A stretch of 64,000 bases of DNA from Ruegeria pomeroyi (GCF_021405525.1 NZ_JAGQAG010000002.1:1-64000), one strand, 5' to 3'; shown: positions 25,661 through 35,139, counted from the first letter of the stretch. Made by a program: numbers and translations. Notes: generated from the sequence alone by a model not told the origin.

Positions 25661-26045
25661 ATTCGCAGACACAAATGTTGTGCTCTACTTGCTCGACGAT
25701 GGTCCAAAGGCTGAGAGGGCAGAGGAAATTCTGGGGCAGGGACCCCGGATCAGCGTCCAAGTCCTGAACGAAGCCTTGGCAAATTGCCGACGGAAAGCTG
25801 GGCTCAGTTGGGAAGATACCGGAGCGTTTCTTGAGGGTATTAAGTCCTTATGCCCTGTTGAGGACCTAACGGTTCAAACCCATCAAGTGGGTCGCGCGTT
25901 GGCAGAGAAGTACCAGCTATCGGTCTATGACGCGATGATCGTGTCTGCTGCACTGATCGCTGGTTGCACGACGTTGTGGACTGAGGACATGCACGACGGA
26001 TTGCTGATCGAAGATCGGCTGCGCGTCGTCAATCCATTTGCCTGA
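25650..26045 (+). CDS. vapC: VapC-type PIN-domain toxin
   Basis: A 131-residue PIN ribonuclease. Acidic residues of the metal site are visible: FADTNVVLYLLDD (Asp near residue 7), VLNEALANCRRK (Glu near 43) and YQLSVYDAMIVSAALIAGCT (Asp near 95), plus a late TEDMHDG. VapC toxins cleave tRNA or rRNA. With VapB it forms an addiction module near repABC. Its end overlaps the convergent recombinase gene by 17 bases. Confidence 0.9.
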   Translation: MSAEFADTNVVLYLLDDGPKAERAEEILGQGPRISVQVLNEALANCRRKAGLSWEDTGAFLEGIKSLCPVEDLTVQTHQVGRALAEKYQLSVYDAMIVSAALIAGCTTLWTEDMHDGLLIEDRLRVVNPFA

Positions 26046-26925
26046 CCAGCAACCCAAGTCGCTCCGCTCGTTCGAGCAACATCTTGACCGATGACGGTTG
26101 CCAGCTGGCGCGGCCTCGAGGGGTGCGCTCACGCATCGACTCAAGCCGGTCGCAGATTGCCTGAAGAGTGATGTCTGGGTCCGCGCCCTTGATGCCGGCC
26201 ACGATGGCAGGCAGGCGATCGTCGGTTTCGCGGCGTCCTGCGCGGCCAAGCACTTCATCGGGCAGGAAGCCGTCCCGCACATATGCCTTCACGGCGCGTA
26301 GCAGGCGGCTTTGGGTCCAGCGGCGGTCGTGGGGCAAGGGGGCGTTGATAATCCGCAGCACGTCTTCCCAGGCCATATCGGGGCGCAAGCGGCGAACATG
26401 GGGCACCCAATCCTGCGCGGTCTCGTTCAAGCGCTCCATGTAACCGTCCTGTCGTGCGAGGCGCACCTTGCGCAGCGCGGCGGGATCCTTGGCGCGAAGC
26501 CCTGGGTTGCCGCCAATACGCCCTTTGGCGCGCGCAGAGGCCAGCCCCGCCTTGGTACGTTCGCGGATCAGCGCGCGCTCGAACTCGGCCGCTGCGCCCA
26601 GAACCTGCAGCGTGAACTTGCCTTGTGGCGATGCCGTGTCGATCGGGTCCTGCAGCGAGCGGAAGAAGGCACCCTTGGCCTCCAGCCGCTCGATCACCTC
26701 CAGCAAGTGCGACAAAGACCGCGCAAGCCGGTCGATCCGTACGACAACCAGCGTGTCGCCGCTCTGGACACGTTCGAGCACCCGCGCAAGCACCGGACGC
26801 GCGCGATTGCCGCCAGAGCCGTGTTCTTCGAAGATCTCGGCGCATCCCGCAGATTGGAGGGCCTCAGACTGGGGCAGGGGGGTCTGATCCTCGGTTGATA
26901 CGCGCGCATAGCCTATCAGGGGCAT
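26029..26925 (-). CDS. Serine recombinase (resolvase/invertase family)
   Basis: A 298-residue protein. The catalytic domain begins PLIGYARVSTEDQ, with the nucleophile Ser near residue 10, and contains VVVRIDRLARSLSHLLEVI and GKFTLQVLGAAAEFERALIR, the E helix. The C-terminal region is longer than in Tn3 resolvase and has a helical DNA-binding part. It may resolve plasmid multimers. ATG at 26925 is chosen at the domain start; the frame is open for another 94 codons upstream but lacks homology. A repeat-rich stretch just upstream could be its res site. Confidence 0.9.
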   Translation of the reverse strand: MPLIGYARVSTEDQTPLPQSEALQSAGCAEIFEEHGSGGNRARPVLARVLERVQSGDTLVVVRIDRLARSLSHLLEVIERLEAKGAFFRSLQDPIDTASPQGKFTLQVLGAAAEFERALIRERTKAGLASARAKGRIGGNPGLRAKDPAALRKVRLARQDGYMERLNETAQDWVPHVRRLRPDMAWEDVLRIINAPLPHDRRWTQSRLLRAVKAYVRDGFLPDEVLGRAGRRETDDRLPAIVAGIKGADPDITLQAICDRLESMRERTPRGRASWQPSSVKMLLERAERLGLLVRQMD

Positions 26926-26929
26926 GAAA

Positions 26930-26982
26930 GCGGGCCGTTTGCAATTTAAGGTGCCATTACTAAACGACCGTTTGTAAACGAA
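26930..26982. other. Candidate res site for the serine recombinase
   Basis: AAACGACCGTTT (26961-26972) is a 5+2+5 palindrome, followed by GTAAACG. A related GCAAACGGCC is seen on the minus strand near 26931-26941. Paired subsites just upstream of a resolvase gene are typical of res. The assignment rests on position and local symmetry. Confidence 0.4.
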
Positions 26983-27151
26983 TGCAAGTAAGTGCTCTCT
27001 CGTCGTGCTCGTCCAAAAACCCTTGGTTTCCTTGCGCTGAGCGCGATCTGAGAGGTTCCACCGGCAGTCGCGCGCGCATACTATATAAAGAGCAAAGGCA
27101 ACCGCCACAAAATCACTTGGGTAATGTGCAAAAGAACAGTATTTTGCACAT

Positions 27152-28218
27152 ATGAAGCCCCAAGCATCCGCTTTGACAGATAATTTCGATGACCCCCTCA
27201 TCACCATCGAGGAGGATGAAGAAGCTCACGAAGAGGATCTCTGGTTTCTGCCGGGACCACTCGATGAAGAACCAGATGATTTACCTCCCGGGCCACGGGC
27301 AGAACCGCCAGACACTGCTGTCATCGATGACTGGGCAAAGGCAGAAGGCGTTCACGCTGCGCGACTGGCAAAGGTGGCTGGACGCTTAGGAGCTCTGGAT
27401 GATCGGCTGCTGCGTGGCCCGGAAGGCTGGCGGCATCGCCTCGCTTTGATCGAGGCAGCGAACCTCAGCTGGTTCTCAGGGGATCGGGTGAGTTCTGATC
27501 GTCTGGCGCTCTGGATATCGATGCGGCTCTCGGGCGCACAGGATGACCCAAATGCCCTTGCAAGAGTTGGATGGGCTGTTCGGCGCCTGACAGGCGGTCC
27601 CGGACCAAAGGCTGATTTGGCCGCCTTCCTGGATCGCCGCGATCCCGAGAACATTGAAGACAGCGCTGAGCGTTTCGAAGATCGCGCGGGCGGATGGTTG
27701 GACGTAATGGCCGCCGCTGCCGAACTCCACCCAATCACGCGGGCTTGCATGGGCTTTCATCTCTGAGCCTGGCGGGCCTCGGACAGCACGGCGACCAGAT
27801 CGAAGCCGCCGTCACCGCGTCCAGGATCGCGGCCAGCGACGGAAGCGGCGCCATCTTCGCACCGCTAGCTATGGGCGGGGCAGGGGGGCTGCGTGTCTCG
27901 GGCTTGCCACCCGAACGCTTGACCCGCTGGTTGGATGGGATGAACAGCGCAATTCTAACGGCGATGCGGCATCTAGACGATGCCGAGACATGGAGTGCTC
28001 GGGCGGAAGGAGTCATGTCTCAGCTTTCGGGGCGAACTCCGGCGGCTCTTCGTTCGGCGTTGACAGAATGGCCTTTGGTGTCAGCCCCGATGGCGGAGGC
28101 ATTAACAGGCGCAAGTCGCGCGGCGGTTCAAAGGAACCTCGCCTGGATGGAAGAGAGAGGCCTGATCCGAGAAGTGACGCAACAAGGACGATTCAGGATG
28201 TGGCGGATCAAGGACTAG
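27152..28218 (+). pseudogene. DUF1612/helix-turn-helix plasmid protein, frameshifted
   Basis: Two overlapping frames make one gene. The N-terminal frame runs 27152-27766 and ends HPITRACMGFHL. The C-terminal frame covers about 27760-28218: SLAGLGQHGDQIEAAVTASR, the DUF1612 region, then a helix-turn-helix tail with PLVSAPMAEALTGASRAAVQ and EERGLIREVTQQGRFRMW. Inserting one base in CTCTGAGCC near 27764 joins them as FHLWSLAGLG. Proteins of this type are common on rhizobial and rhodobacterial repABC plasmids. The gene may be dead, or the missing base may be a sequencing error. The acidic stretch IEEDEEAHEEDLW is unusual at the N-terminus. Confidence 0.75.
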
Positions 28219-28316
28219 ACCGTTGTGATCAGATCCAGCGACAGGGACCTTCTCGGTTCATTGAGGGAGGAGCGCTTATCGCCAATGCTTACGTTCATCG
28301 ATGTCGCCAAAGGGTG

Positions 28317-30046
28317 GTGTCGCGTAGCCCTTAATTGGGTTCTGCCTCACTTTGTGTGGCGGAACGGTAGCATTCTCGCCCGCAACAATTCTGGACCGGC
28401 TCGACCGTACATGGCGCGTTTGAGCGTCTTCAGGCGATTGATCTGACCTTCTGCTTGGCCGTTGCTCCATGGCATCTCGATGGCGTTTTTGACTGCATCG
28501 AAGTCCCGGTTCAATGTGCGGGCAAAGCGCACGATGGGCGCCAGATCGGTTTCGATCGCATTGTCGATCCATGCTGGGAGCGGGTCTGCTTGGCGGCCGC
28601 GCAGGATGCCGTTGAACCGCATGGCGAGACTTCGCATCGTTGCGAAGGCGGGAGAACCGGCCTTGAGCGCGTCGACTTTCCGCGCCTGATCCGGGGTGAG
28701 CTTTCCGCGGGGCTTGATGCACAGCGCGGCCGCGATGACCGGGGAAATCGCGTGCCCAGTTTCCGGGTCCCGGATTGGCTTAAGGATTTCGTGCTCTACC
28801 TTGGGGCCGCTCCTTTGCTGTTCCGCTCTTCGCCAACCCGCCAACAGCCGCTGCAAATGCGATTGGCTTCCCTCGTAGCCACGTTCTTGGATCAAACGAA
28901 ACAGGGCGCTACCAGTTCGAGTGCCCTCCTTCCAGCTTTGGCTCAGGAACTCTTCAAAGTACCATGGCGATGTTGGCTTCAAAGCGGCCCGCCTGCGGTC
29001 CGGTGGTGTCTCGAACTGCAACCACTTCGCGATGCTACGACGCGGGAACCCTGTGCGCCGCCCGATTTCGCTGCAGGAAAGCCCCTGATTTCGGAGCGCA
29101 TGGATGGTGGCGAAAATCTCGTCCCGAGATGCCCTGTGCGCAAGGCGTGACTTCAGAAGGCTGCCGGCTGCGGTGATGTTGTCGGCGTCGGACAGCAGCG
29201 CCCTGCCGGTCGCACGGCCGTGAAGGTTCATATGCTCCTCGATGGCCTGCCGCAGGGTTTGTACGATATGGAACCGGTCAGCGACCTGCTTCGCCTGCGG
29301 TGCCCCTTGCCGTGCAGCCTGGGCGTAGAGACCGCACCGATCTCTGCTGATCACTTCCACCTCGGGGTGTCGCTTCAGCCAGTTGGTGCAGCTGACAACA
29401 TCTCGATCCTCAAGAATGTCGATCACCACGCGACGCTCCAGATCCACAATAATCGTGCCGTAGGTTTGCGATTTCCGCCAACTCCAGTCGTCGATCCCGA
29501 TGACTGTCGGCGACTCGCCATTTTCTTGAGCACGGTTCTTCAACTGCCTAAGCACCGTGTCATCGCTTATCCCAAGGCCCAAACGGTGCAACAACCGCTC
29601 GGCTGGCCGTCCGCCGGTCGCATGCCCAAGATGGGTGACAATCTCCCCGACACGGGAAGTACGACGTGCAAATGGACGCGCAATCGAGGCGATTTGGTCT
29701 GAGAATGTACGGCGTGGGCAAGCGGGTGCCTGACATCGCCAACGGCAAATTGCGAGTTCAACCGTTACCTCGTCTCCATGCGCGGGATAATCCTGCAGCC
29801 GCCGACGCCGCCAGCCGTGACGTCGGCGTGAATGCAATCCACAGTCTGGGCAAATGCCGTTGGGCGCCAAGACGCCAGATACAATCCACCCGCCGCTTTC
29901 ACTTCGCTCAACGCTTTGAACGGCAACATCGCTCCCGGGCGACCAATGCTTCTTCGAACTCACAACTATCCCTCCTGAATTTTCCAGCTTTAGGATAGTT
30001 GCGCCACACAAAGTGAGGCAGAACCCAATTAAGGGCTACGCGACAC
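28317..30046 (-). mobile_element. ISL3-family insertion sequence with 45-bp perfect terminal repeats
   Basis: The ends 28317-28361 and 30002-30046 are perfect 45-bp inverted repeats (outer bases GTGTCGCGTAGCCC). One transposase gene fills the element. The flanks (AAAGGGTG on the left, TATCCTTG on the right) do not show the 8-bp duplication expected of ISL3 transposition. It sits exactly between plasmid backbone and the catabolic cargo. Confidence 0.93.
28347..29963 (-). CDS. ISL3-family transposase
   Basis: A 538-residue transposase. The N-terminal zinc-ribbon region has CPDCGLHSRRRHGWRRRR and CRWRCQAPACPRRTF. The DDE domain includes VIGIDDWSWRKSQTYGTIIV, the Asp-bearing EVISRDRCGLYAQAAR and, near the end, NAIEMPWSNGQAEGQINRLK with the catalytic Glu. 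GTG at 29963 is chosen because AGGAGG lies seven bases upstream; a longer TTG-started reading would begin inside the terminal repeat. The gene looks intact. Confidence 0.95.
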   Translation of the reverse strand: MSSKKHWSPGSDVAVQSVERSESGGWIVSGVLAPNGICPDCGLHSRRRHGWRRRRLQDYPAHGDEVTVELAICRWRCQAPACPRRTFSDQIASIARPFARRTSRVGEIVTHLGHATGGRPAERLLHRLGLGISDDTVLRQLKNRAQENGESPTVIGIDDWSWRKSQTYGTIIVDLERRVVIDILEDRDVVSCTNWLKRHPEVEVISRDRCGLYAQAARQGAPQAKQVADRFHIVQTLRQAIEEHMNLHGRATGRALLSDADNITAAGSLLKSRLAHRASRDEIFATIHALRNQGLSCSEIGRRTGFPRRSIAKWLQFETPPDRRRAALKPTSPWYFEEFLSQSWKEGTRTGSALFRLIQERGYEGSQSHLQRLLAGWRRAEQQRSGPKVEHEILKPIRDPETGHAISPVIAAALCIKPRGKLTPDQARKVDALKAGSPAFATMRSLAMRFNGILRGRQADPLPAWIDNAIETDLAPIVRFARTLNRDFDAVKNAIEMPWSNGQAEGQINRLKTLKRAMYGRAGPELLRARMLPFRHTK

Positions 30047-30091
30047 TATCCTTGATTGGGTAACGCTGAGAAAAACCGGAACAAGCCCTAA

Positions 30092-30868
30092 CTATTGTGC
30101 AATCCACTCGGTCGGAGTGCAGCCCATCTCGGATCTGAAGGCGAAGCTGAAGGCGGACGCGGAACTGAAGCCCAGCTCGAACGCTACGTCAGTCACGCGT
30201 CGACAGGTGGCCAACAGTTCCACAGCGCGGAATACGCGCAAGCGGTGGCGCCAGACACGCAGGCTCATTCCCGTTTGGGCCGTGAAATGGCGCGCGAGTG
30301 TTCGCGTCGACATGCCCGCGAATGCCGCCCATTCTCCGATACCGCGCCCATCGTCGGGATGATTATAGAGGATCTCACAAATCTCCCTGAGGCAGTTCTC
30401 TTGAGGCCAGGGAAGATAGAAATCGAGCCGCCGGAGCTGCCGAATTTGCTGGAGGATGACGGCATCAAGATGGTTCCGATAGTCGGACAGATCGATATCC
30501 TGATCGATTGCGGCAAGCTCAAGGATCAGAGCCCTGAGTAATGTCGACACGGCGTAGACGCTGCATTGGTCTGGCATTCCCACATGCGGAACAGCCTCGA
30601 TGTAAAGGTTCCGGAATTCCACATCGCTGAGTGCGGTCGTCGTATGGCGCACTCCGGTTGGAATCCATATCGCCTGCTCGGGTGTAATGACATATCTGGC
30701 CTGTTCTATCGTCACCATGAGCGTGCCTGAGGTCGCGTAGACGAACTGGTGCCAGGGATGCGTATGCAAGGGAAAGCCGTGGCGAGCCGGAAGGCTTTGC
30801 GATCTCAGGTACACGGGGCGGCTGAGCGCCTGAATCTTGGGAACTTCGATTGTCTGCCAATCGCGCAT
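30092..30868 (-). CDS. AraC-family transcriptional regulator with cupin domain
   Basis: A 258-residue regulator. The N-terminal cupin sensor includes HGFPLHTHPWHQFVYATSGT and IPTGVRHTT. The C-terminal 100 residues have two helix-turn-helix units (GEWAAFAGMSTRTLARHFTA; RVTDVAFELGFSSASAFSFA). ATG at 30868 has GGAG nearby. It is divergent from the rhodanese and acyl-CoA ligase genes and probably controls them. The ISL3 element ends 46 bases after its stop codon. Confidence 0.92.
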   Translation of the reverse strand: MRDWQTIEVPKIQALSRPVYLRSQSLPARHGFPLHTHPWHQFVYATSGTLMVTIEQARYVITPEQAIWIPTGVRHTTTALSDVEFRNLYIEAVPHVGMPDQCSVYAVSTLLRALILELAAIDQDIDLSDYRNHLDAVILQQIRQLRRLDFYLPWPQENCLREICEILYNHPDDGRGIGEWAAFAGMSTRTLARHFTAQTGMSLRVWRHRLRVFRAVELLATCRRVTDVAFELGFSSASAFSFAFRSEMGCTPTEWIAQ

Positions 30869-31019
30869 CCAAACTCCATGACCCTGAGCGCGTGTCTTTT
30901 CATCGACATACAAAGGCACTCTATCGAAAGCGCGCCTACAGCGCAAAGGCTAACCTTGCGTGGGCGACAACCACGGGCAAGTGGGCCTCACTCCAGTTCA
31001 TTTACAAGGGAGACGAACG

Positions 31020-31412
31020 GTGGCGATGGGTTACAAGCAGATGCTTGCCGAGGCCGACGCGGTGGTTACATCCGTCAAATGCGAGGATATGGTCGAACGT
31101 CTCACGTCCGATGACATCGTGCTGGTTGATATCCGCGATCCCCGGGAACTTGAGCGTGAGGGAATGATCCCAGGTGCGTTCCATGCACCGCGCGGTATGC
31201 TGGAATTCTGGATCGACCCGGAAAGCCCCTATCACAAGCCGGTATTCGCCGAAGGCAAGACCTATGTCTTCTACTGCGCTTCCGGATGGCGATCCTTGCT
31301 GGCTGCCCGCCTTGCGATGGAGATGGGGATCGAGGCACGCAGCCTTCTTGGCGGTTTCGGAGACTGGAAGCGCGCGGGCCATCCGGTTGCGGAGAAGAGC
31401 AAGAAGGGATGA
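31020..31412 (+). CDS. Rhodanese-domain protein
   Basis: A 130-residue single rhodanese domain. LVDIRDPRELEREGMIPGAF is the CDC25-like motif and YVFYCASGWRSLLAA contains the active-site Cys and loop. GTG at 31020 is favoured because AAGGGAG lies seven bases upstream; ATG at 31026 is the alternative. Such proteins transfer sulfane sulfur. It is first in a short operon with an acyl-CoA ligase; the functional link is unclear. Confidence 0.88.
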   Translation: MAMGYKQMLAEADAVVTSVKCEDMVERLTSDDIVLVDIRDPRELEREGMIPGAFHAPRGMLEFWIDPESPYHKPVFAEGKTYVFYCASGWRSLLAARLAMEMGIEARSLLGGFGDWKRAGHPVAEKSKKG

Positions 31413-31447
31413 GCGGATTCGCCTCTCGGGACAAGTGAGTATGCTGA

Positions 31448-33103
31448 ATGGAAAAATACGACGACGGCCTGCCGCGCTGCGCGGCCAATTATCAGCCCAT
31501 GACTCCGATCGCCTTTCTGGAGCGGGCCGCACTGACCTATCCTGACCATACGGCGGTCATTCACGGGAAAATCAGAACCAGTTATTGCGAGCTATGGGAG
31601 AACTGCCGCCGGTTGGCCGCGGCGCTTGTCAAACTCGGCATCGGAAGGGGTGATACGGTTTCGGTTCTGCTTTCAAATACGCCGCCGATGATCGAAGCGC
31701 ACTACGCCGTCGCCATGGCGCAGGGCGCCGTCCTTCACTCCATAAACTATCGGCTGGATGCGGCCGCGATCGCCTTTCAGCTGGAGCACGCCGAAAGCAA
31801 GGTTCTGATCGTCGACCGCGAGTTTGCCGATCTGGCAGCCGACGCACTGGCCCTTGTAAAAAGCCGTCCGATCGTAATCGACTACGACGATCCGGAATAC
31901 CCCGATGACGCGCCCTATCCGAAAGGGCCGCGGATCGGTTCCATGGAATATGCGGAGTTGCTGGCCACCGGTTCCCCCGATTTCCCCGCGATCATGCCGA
32001 CGGACGAATGGGACGCGATCTCGCTCAACTACACCTCGGGCACGACAGGCAATCCGAAAGGCGTGGTCTGCCATCATCGTGGTGCCGCGCTGATGGCGTT
32101 GAACAAGACGATCCATGGCGAAATGGGGCGCCACCCGGTCTATCTGTGGACCTTGCCGCTCTTTCACTGCAACGGCTGGAGCTTTTCCTGGACCGTCGCG
32201 GTTCAGGGCGGAACGCATGTCTGCCTGCGCTGGGTGCGGGCCAAGGCCGTGTATGACCTTATCGCCGATCACAAGGTGACTCATCTTTGCGGCGCCCCGA
32301 TCGTCATGTCGACATTGCTGAACGCATCGGAAGAAGAGAAGAGGCGCTTTGACCACGAAGCGATTTTCATTACCGCCGCCGCCCCACCCCCCGAGGCGGT
32401 TCTGGCCGCCATGCGGGATGCCGGGTTCCGCGTCCTGCACCTTTACGGTCTGACCGAGACATATGGTCCGGCCATGGTCAATGAATGGAAGTCCGAATGG
32501 GACACTCTTCCATTGCCCGAACAGGCGGCCCGGAAGGCACGGCAGGGCGTGCGCTATCTATCGCTGTCGGAGGTGGCCGTCATGAACCCGGTCAGCATGC
32601 AGGCGACCCCCGCCGATGGCGAAACGCTCGGTGAGGTCATGATGCGCGGCAACGTGATCATGAAGGGTTACCTGAAGAACCGCGACGCAACGGAAAAGGC
32701 CTTCGCCGGAGGGTGGTTTCACACGGGCGATCTGGGGGTCATGCATGCGGATGGCTACGTCCAGCTCAAGGATCGCTCCAAGGATATCATCATCTCGGGT
32801 GGCGAAAACATTTCGTCCATCGAGGTCGAGGACGCGCTTTACCGGCATCCGGCTGTCGCGCAATGCGCGGTGGTGGCCATGCCCGACGCCAAGTGGGGCG
32901 AGCGGCCGGTGGCATTCGTTGCCCTGCGCCCGGATATGCAGGCGGATGAGGACGAACTCCTGCGGCACTGTCACGCGACACTTGCACGGTTCAAGTGCCC
33001 GGCCCGGTTCATCTTCGAGCCGCTTCCAACGACCTCCACCGGCAAGATTCAGAAGTTCGCGCTGCGCGAACGGGCTCGGAAACTCGCCGAAGGCGGGCTG
33101 TAA
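31448..33103 (+). CDS. Acyl-CoA synthetase (AMP-forming)
   Basis: A 551-residue ANL-superfamily ligase. The AMP-binding P-loop is LNYTSGTTGNPKGVV; GLTETYGPAMVNEW is motif A5. WFHTGDLGVMHADGYVQLKD and RSKDIIISGGENISSIEVED are A7/A8. The catalytic Lys is in TTSTGKIQKFALRE. It activates a carboxylic acid to its CoA thioester using ATP. It resembles medium-chain or plant AAE-like ligases. Adjacent BKACE and SDR genes suggest a beta-keto-acid pathway. The start has a weak ribosome site. Confidence 0.93.
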   Translation: MEKYDDGLPRCAANYQPMTPIAFLERAALTYPDHTAVIHGKIRTSYCELWENCRRLAAALVKLGIGRGDTVSVLLSNTPPMIEAHYAVAMAQGAVLHSINYRLDAAAIAFQLEHAESKVLIVDREFADLAADALALVKSRPIVIDYDDPEYPDDAPYPKGPRIGSMEYAELLATGSPDFPAIMPTDEWDAISLNYTSGTTGNPKGVVCHHRGAALMALNKTIHGEMGRHPVYLWTLPLFHCNGWSFSWTVAVQGGTHVCLRWVRAKAVYDLIADHKVTHLCGAPIVMSTLLNASEEEKRRFDHEAIFITAAAPPPEAVLAAMRDAGFRVLHLYGLTETYGPAMVNEWKSEWDTLPLPEQAARKARQGVRYLSLSEVAVMNPVSMQATPADGETLGEVMMRGNVIMKGYLKNRDATEKAFAGGWFHTGDLGVMHADGYVQLKDRSKDIIISGGENISSIEVEDALYRHPAVAQCAVVAMPDAKWGERPVAFVALRPDMQADEDELLRHCHATLARFKCPARFIFEPLPTTSTGKIQKFALRERARKLAEGGL

Positions 33104-33118
33104 GCTGCGGCTGTCGCC

Positions 33119-34009
33119 TTAGGCCCCGGCGAGTTCGGCGCGGATGCCGGCCGGGGTCTGCAGCTCGAGACCGGCATCTTCGACCAGCTTTGCCGCGCGG
33201 CGGACCAGTTCGAGATTGGTTGCCGGTGAGTTCGGCAGAGCGTCTTCGAGCCCGACCCGGACATGGCCACCAAGCGCCAGCGCTTCGGGGATCAGCGGAA
33301 AGACGTCGGCCCCGACGCCCGCCACCATCCACGGTGCACCGGGCGCGAATTGAGCGGCGAGCCGGGCGTAGCAGTTAAGTGCATAGGGTTCGGGCGGCAG
33401 GCCAAAGGGCATGGTTTCAGTGAAGTCGAACTTGTAGAGCACTGACGGCCTGAGCCCCTTTGCCTTGGCCATCGCTGCCGCCGTGCGTAGGAAGCCTGGC
33501 TCCCACACGCCACAAGTCGGGTGGCAGTTGTATTGTGCGGCGAGGTCCATGGCGTGACTGATGTAGTCCACCGGGTTGAGGTACATCCCCGCCGTCGTCT
33601 GCCCAGCGGCGATACCGGCGTAGGAGGCGAAGTTGACCAAGCCCGCATCGACGACGAACCACTCCATCAGGCCGGATGCTAGAAGCTCTTCGGTCGCGCG
33701 ATACCGTTCGCCGGGGCTCATGAGGGGTGCGCCGGCGAAACCACCGATCATGGGCACGGTGCCGTAGCCGATCGCGTCACTATGTTTGCGGAACCCTTCA
33801 AGGATTCGCCCATAGGTCTCCGCGTCGTAAACCTGAGTGTCGGTGTCTCCCTCGAAGGCGTGGAAGTGTAGGATCGACGCGCCGGCCTCGGCGCAGGCCA
33901 GCCCTTCCTCAACGATCTTCGACACGTCATGCGGGCCGTTCGGCTGGACAGCTTTTGAATGCGCTCCGTTCAGCGATACTTCCAGCCACACCTTGCGTGA
34001 TTGCCCCAT
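33119..34009 (-). CDS. BKACE (DUF849) beta-keto acid cleavage enzyme
   Basis: A 296-residue TIM-barrel enzyme of normal size. WLEVSLNGAHSK at the start, EAGASILHFHAFEGDT with the HxH zinc ligands, and GHVRVGLEDALPNSPATNLE near the end are BKACE hallmarks. The family condenses a beta-keto acid with acetyl-CoA to yield acetoacetate and a new CoA ester; known substrates include 3-keto-5-aminohexanoate and dehydrocarnitine. It is convergent with the acyl-CoA ligase (16 bases apart) and follows the SDR gene on the same strand. Substrate cannot be told from sequence alone. Confidence 0.92.
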   Translation of the reverse strand: MGQSRKVWLEVSLNGAHSKAVQPNGPHDVSKIVEEGLACAEAGASILHFHAFEGDTDTQVYDAETYGRILEGFRKHSDAIGYGTVPMIGGFAGAPLMSPGERYRATEELLASGLMEWFVVDAGLVNFASYAGIAAGQTTAGMYLNPVDYISHAMDLAAQYNCHPTCGVWEPGFLRTAAAMAKAKGLRPSVLYKFDFTETMPFGLPPEPYALNCYARLAAQFAPGAPWMVAGVGADVFPLIPEALALGGHVRVGLEDALPNSPATNLELVRRAAKLVEDAGLELQTPAGIRAELAGA

Positions 34010-34044
34010 GGCGCCAATCCTTTGCTGCCTTACATTATCATGTT

Positions 34045-34746
34045 TCAGACCGAGCGGGTCAGACCGCCGTCGATCCGGATGTTCTGACCGGTGATGTAGC
34101 CGGCGCCATCCGAGGCAAGGAACGCGACTGTTGAGGCGAATTCGTCGACCGTGCCGTAGCGGCCCATCGGGATTGCGTTCCGGCGCTCCTCCTTTTCGGG
34201 AAGGCTGTCGATATAGCCGGGCAGGACATTGTTCATGCGGATGTTGTCCTTGGCATAGCGGTCAGAGAAGAGTTTGGCGAAACTGCCAAGCCCGGCGCGA
34301 ACGACAGAAGAGACCGGAAAACTCAGGCTCGGCTCGAACGAGCTGAACGTCGTTACGTTGATGATCGTGCCACCGCCCTGTGCCTGCATCACCGGCACCG
34401 CCTCGCGGGAGAGCCTAATCACGCTGAGAAGCACCATGTCGAGCGCGAGGTGCCAGTCTTCGTCGGTGATCTCCAGAAGGTCGCCGTTTGGCGTGTGAGG
34501 GCAGCTGTTGACGATGACGTCCAGCCGGCCGAATTTCTCTGCAACGGTCCGCACCGCACCCTTCAAATCGGCCGGTTCGAGGTTGCTGCCGGTCAGGCCG
34601 ATGCCGCCAAGTTCCTGACCGAGTTTCTCGCCGCGACCGGACGACGACATAACGGCAACCTTGAAACCCTGCTCGGCAAGCTTGCGTGCGCATCCGGCGC
34701 CTAGCCCGCTGCCAGCAGCGGTGATGAGTGCAACTTTGTCTTGCAT
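34045..34746 (-). CDS. Short-chain dehydrogenase/reductase with atypical active site
   Basis: A 233-residue SDR. The NAD(P) motif TAAGSGLGAGCARKLAE (normally TGxxxGIG) and the VNSCPHTPNG strand are present, as is the C-terminal GYITGQNIRIDGG. The catalytic region reads SFPVSSVVRAGLGSFAKLFS: where YxxxK is expected there is SxxxR. It may still bind cofactor but its chemistry is doubtful, or a non-classical SDR subfamily is involved. It precedes BKACE on the same strand and is divergent from the tautomerase-Aap operon. Confidence 0.85.
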   Translation of the reverse strand: MQDKVALITAAGSGLGAGCARKLAEQGFKVAVMSSSGRGEKLGQELGGIGLTGSNLEPADLKGAVRTVAEKFGRLDVIVNSCPHTPNGDLLEITDEDWHLALDMVLLSVIRLSREAVPVMQAQGGGTIINVTTFSSFEPSLSFPVSSVVRAGLGSFAKLFSDRYAKDNIRMNNVLPGYIDSLPEKEERRNAIPMGRYGTVDEFASTVAFLASDGAGYITGQNIRIDGGLTRSV

Positions 34747-35139
34747 GATCCAATCCTATGTTTTTTGAAACGATGCTTCGTATAGTGAATTGGTTCCATG
34801 ATTTCGAACGAGTGTCAACCTTGCGGCGCTCCACGCCGCTGGAGCGTCGGCAGCCGAAAGCTGCAAATATATATTGGCAAGATTCCAAACCGGAACCGGC
34901 CGGGAACTATTCAAGACACAGAAAAAGGTTGATTCACTGGTGGCGACGTGCCTAATCTCGGTTCATATTTAGGAACGCTGTTTCCTATTGTGAAGTTTCG
35001 AGCTTGATCCGCGTTGGCAGCCGGATTGCTCCGGAGGCATCGCATTTCTGGTTCGACCCTGGACCTGGTGCCGGGAAATGAACGCCTTCGTCACGCCTCG
35101 ACTGGCGGACGATGTCACGAAGAGGGGAGGAACCGACCT
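34747..35139. promoter_or_regulatory. Divergent intergenic region, SDR / tautomerase-transporter operon
   Basis: A 393-base region without a supported gene. It must hold promoters for the SDR-BKACE pair and the tautomerase-transporter operon. GTTC-N9-GAAC (34791-34807) is a weak dyad that might bind the IclR regulator encoded downstream, and GCAAATATATATTGGC near 34863 is AT-rich. I could not assign -10 boxes. Confidence 0.35.
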
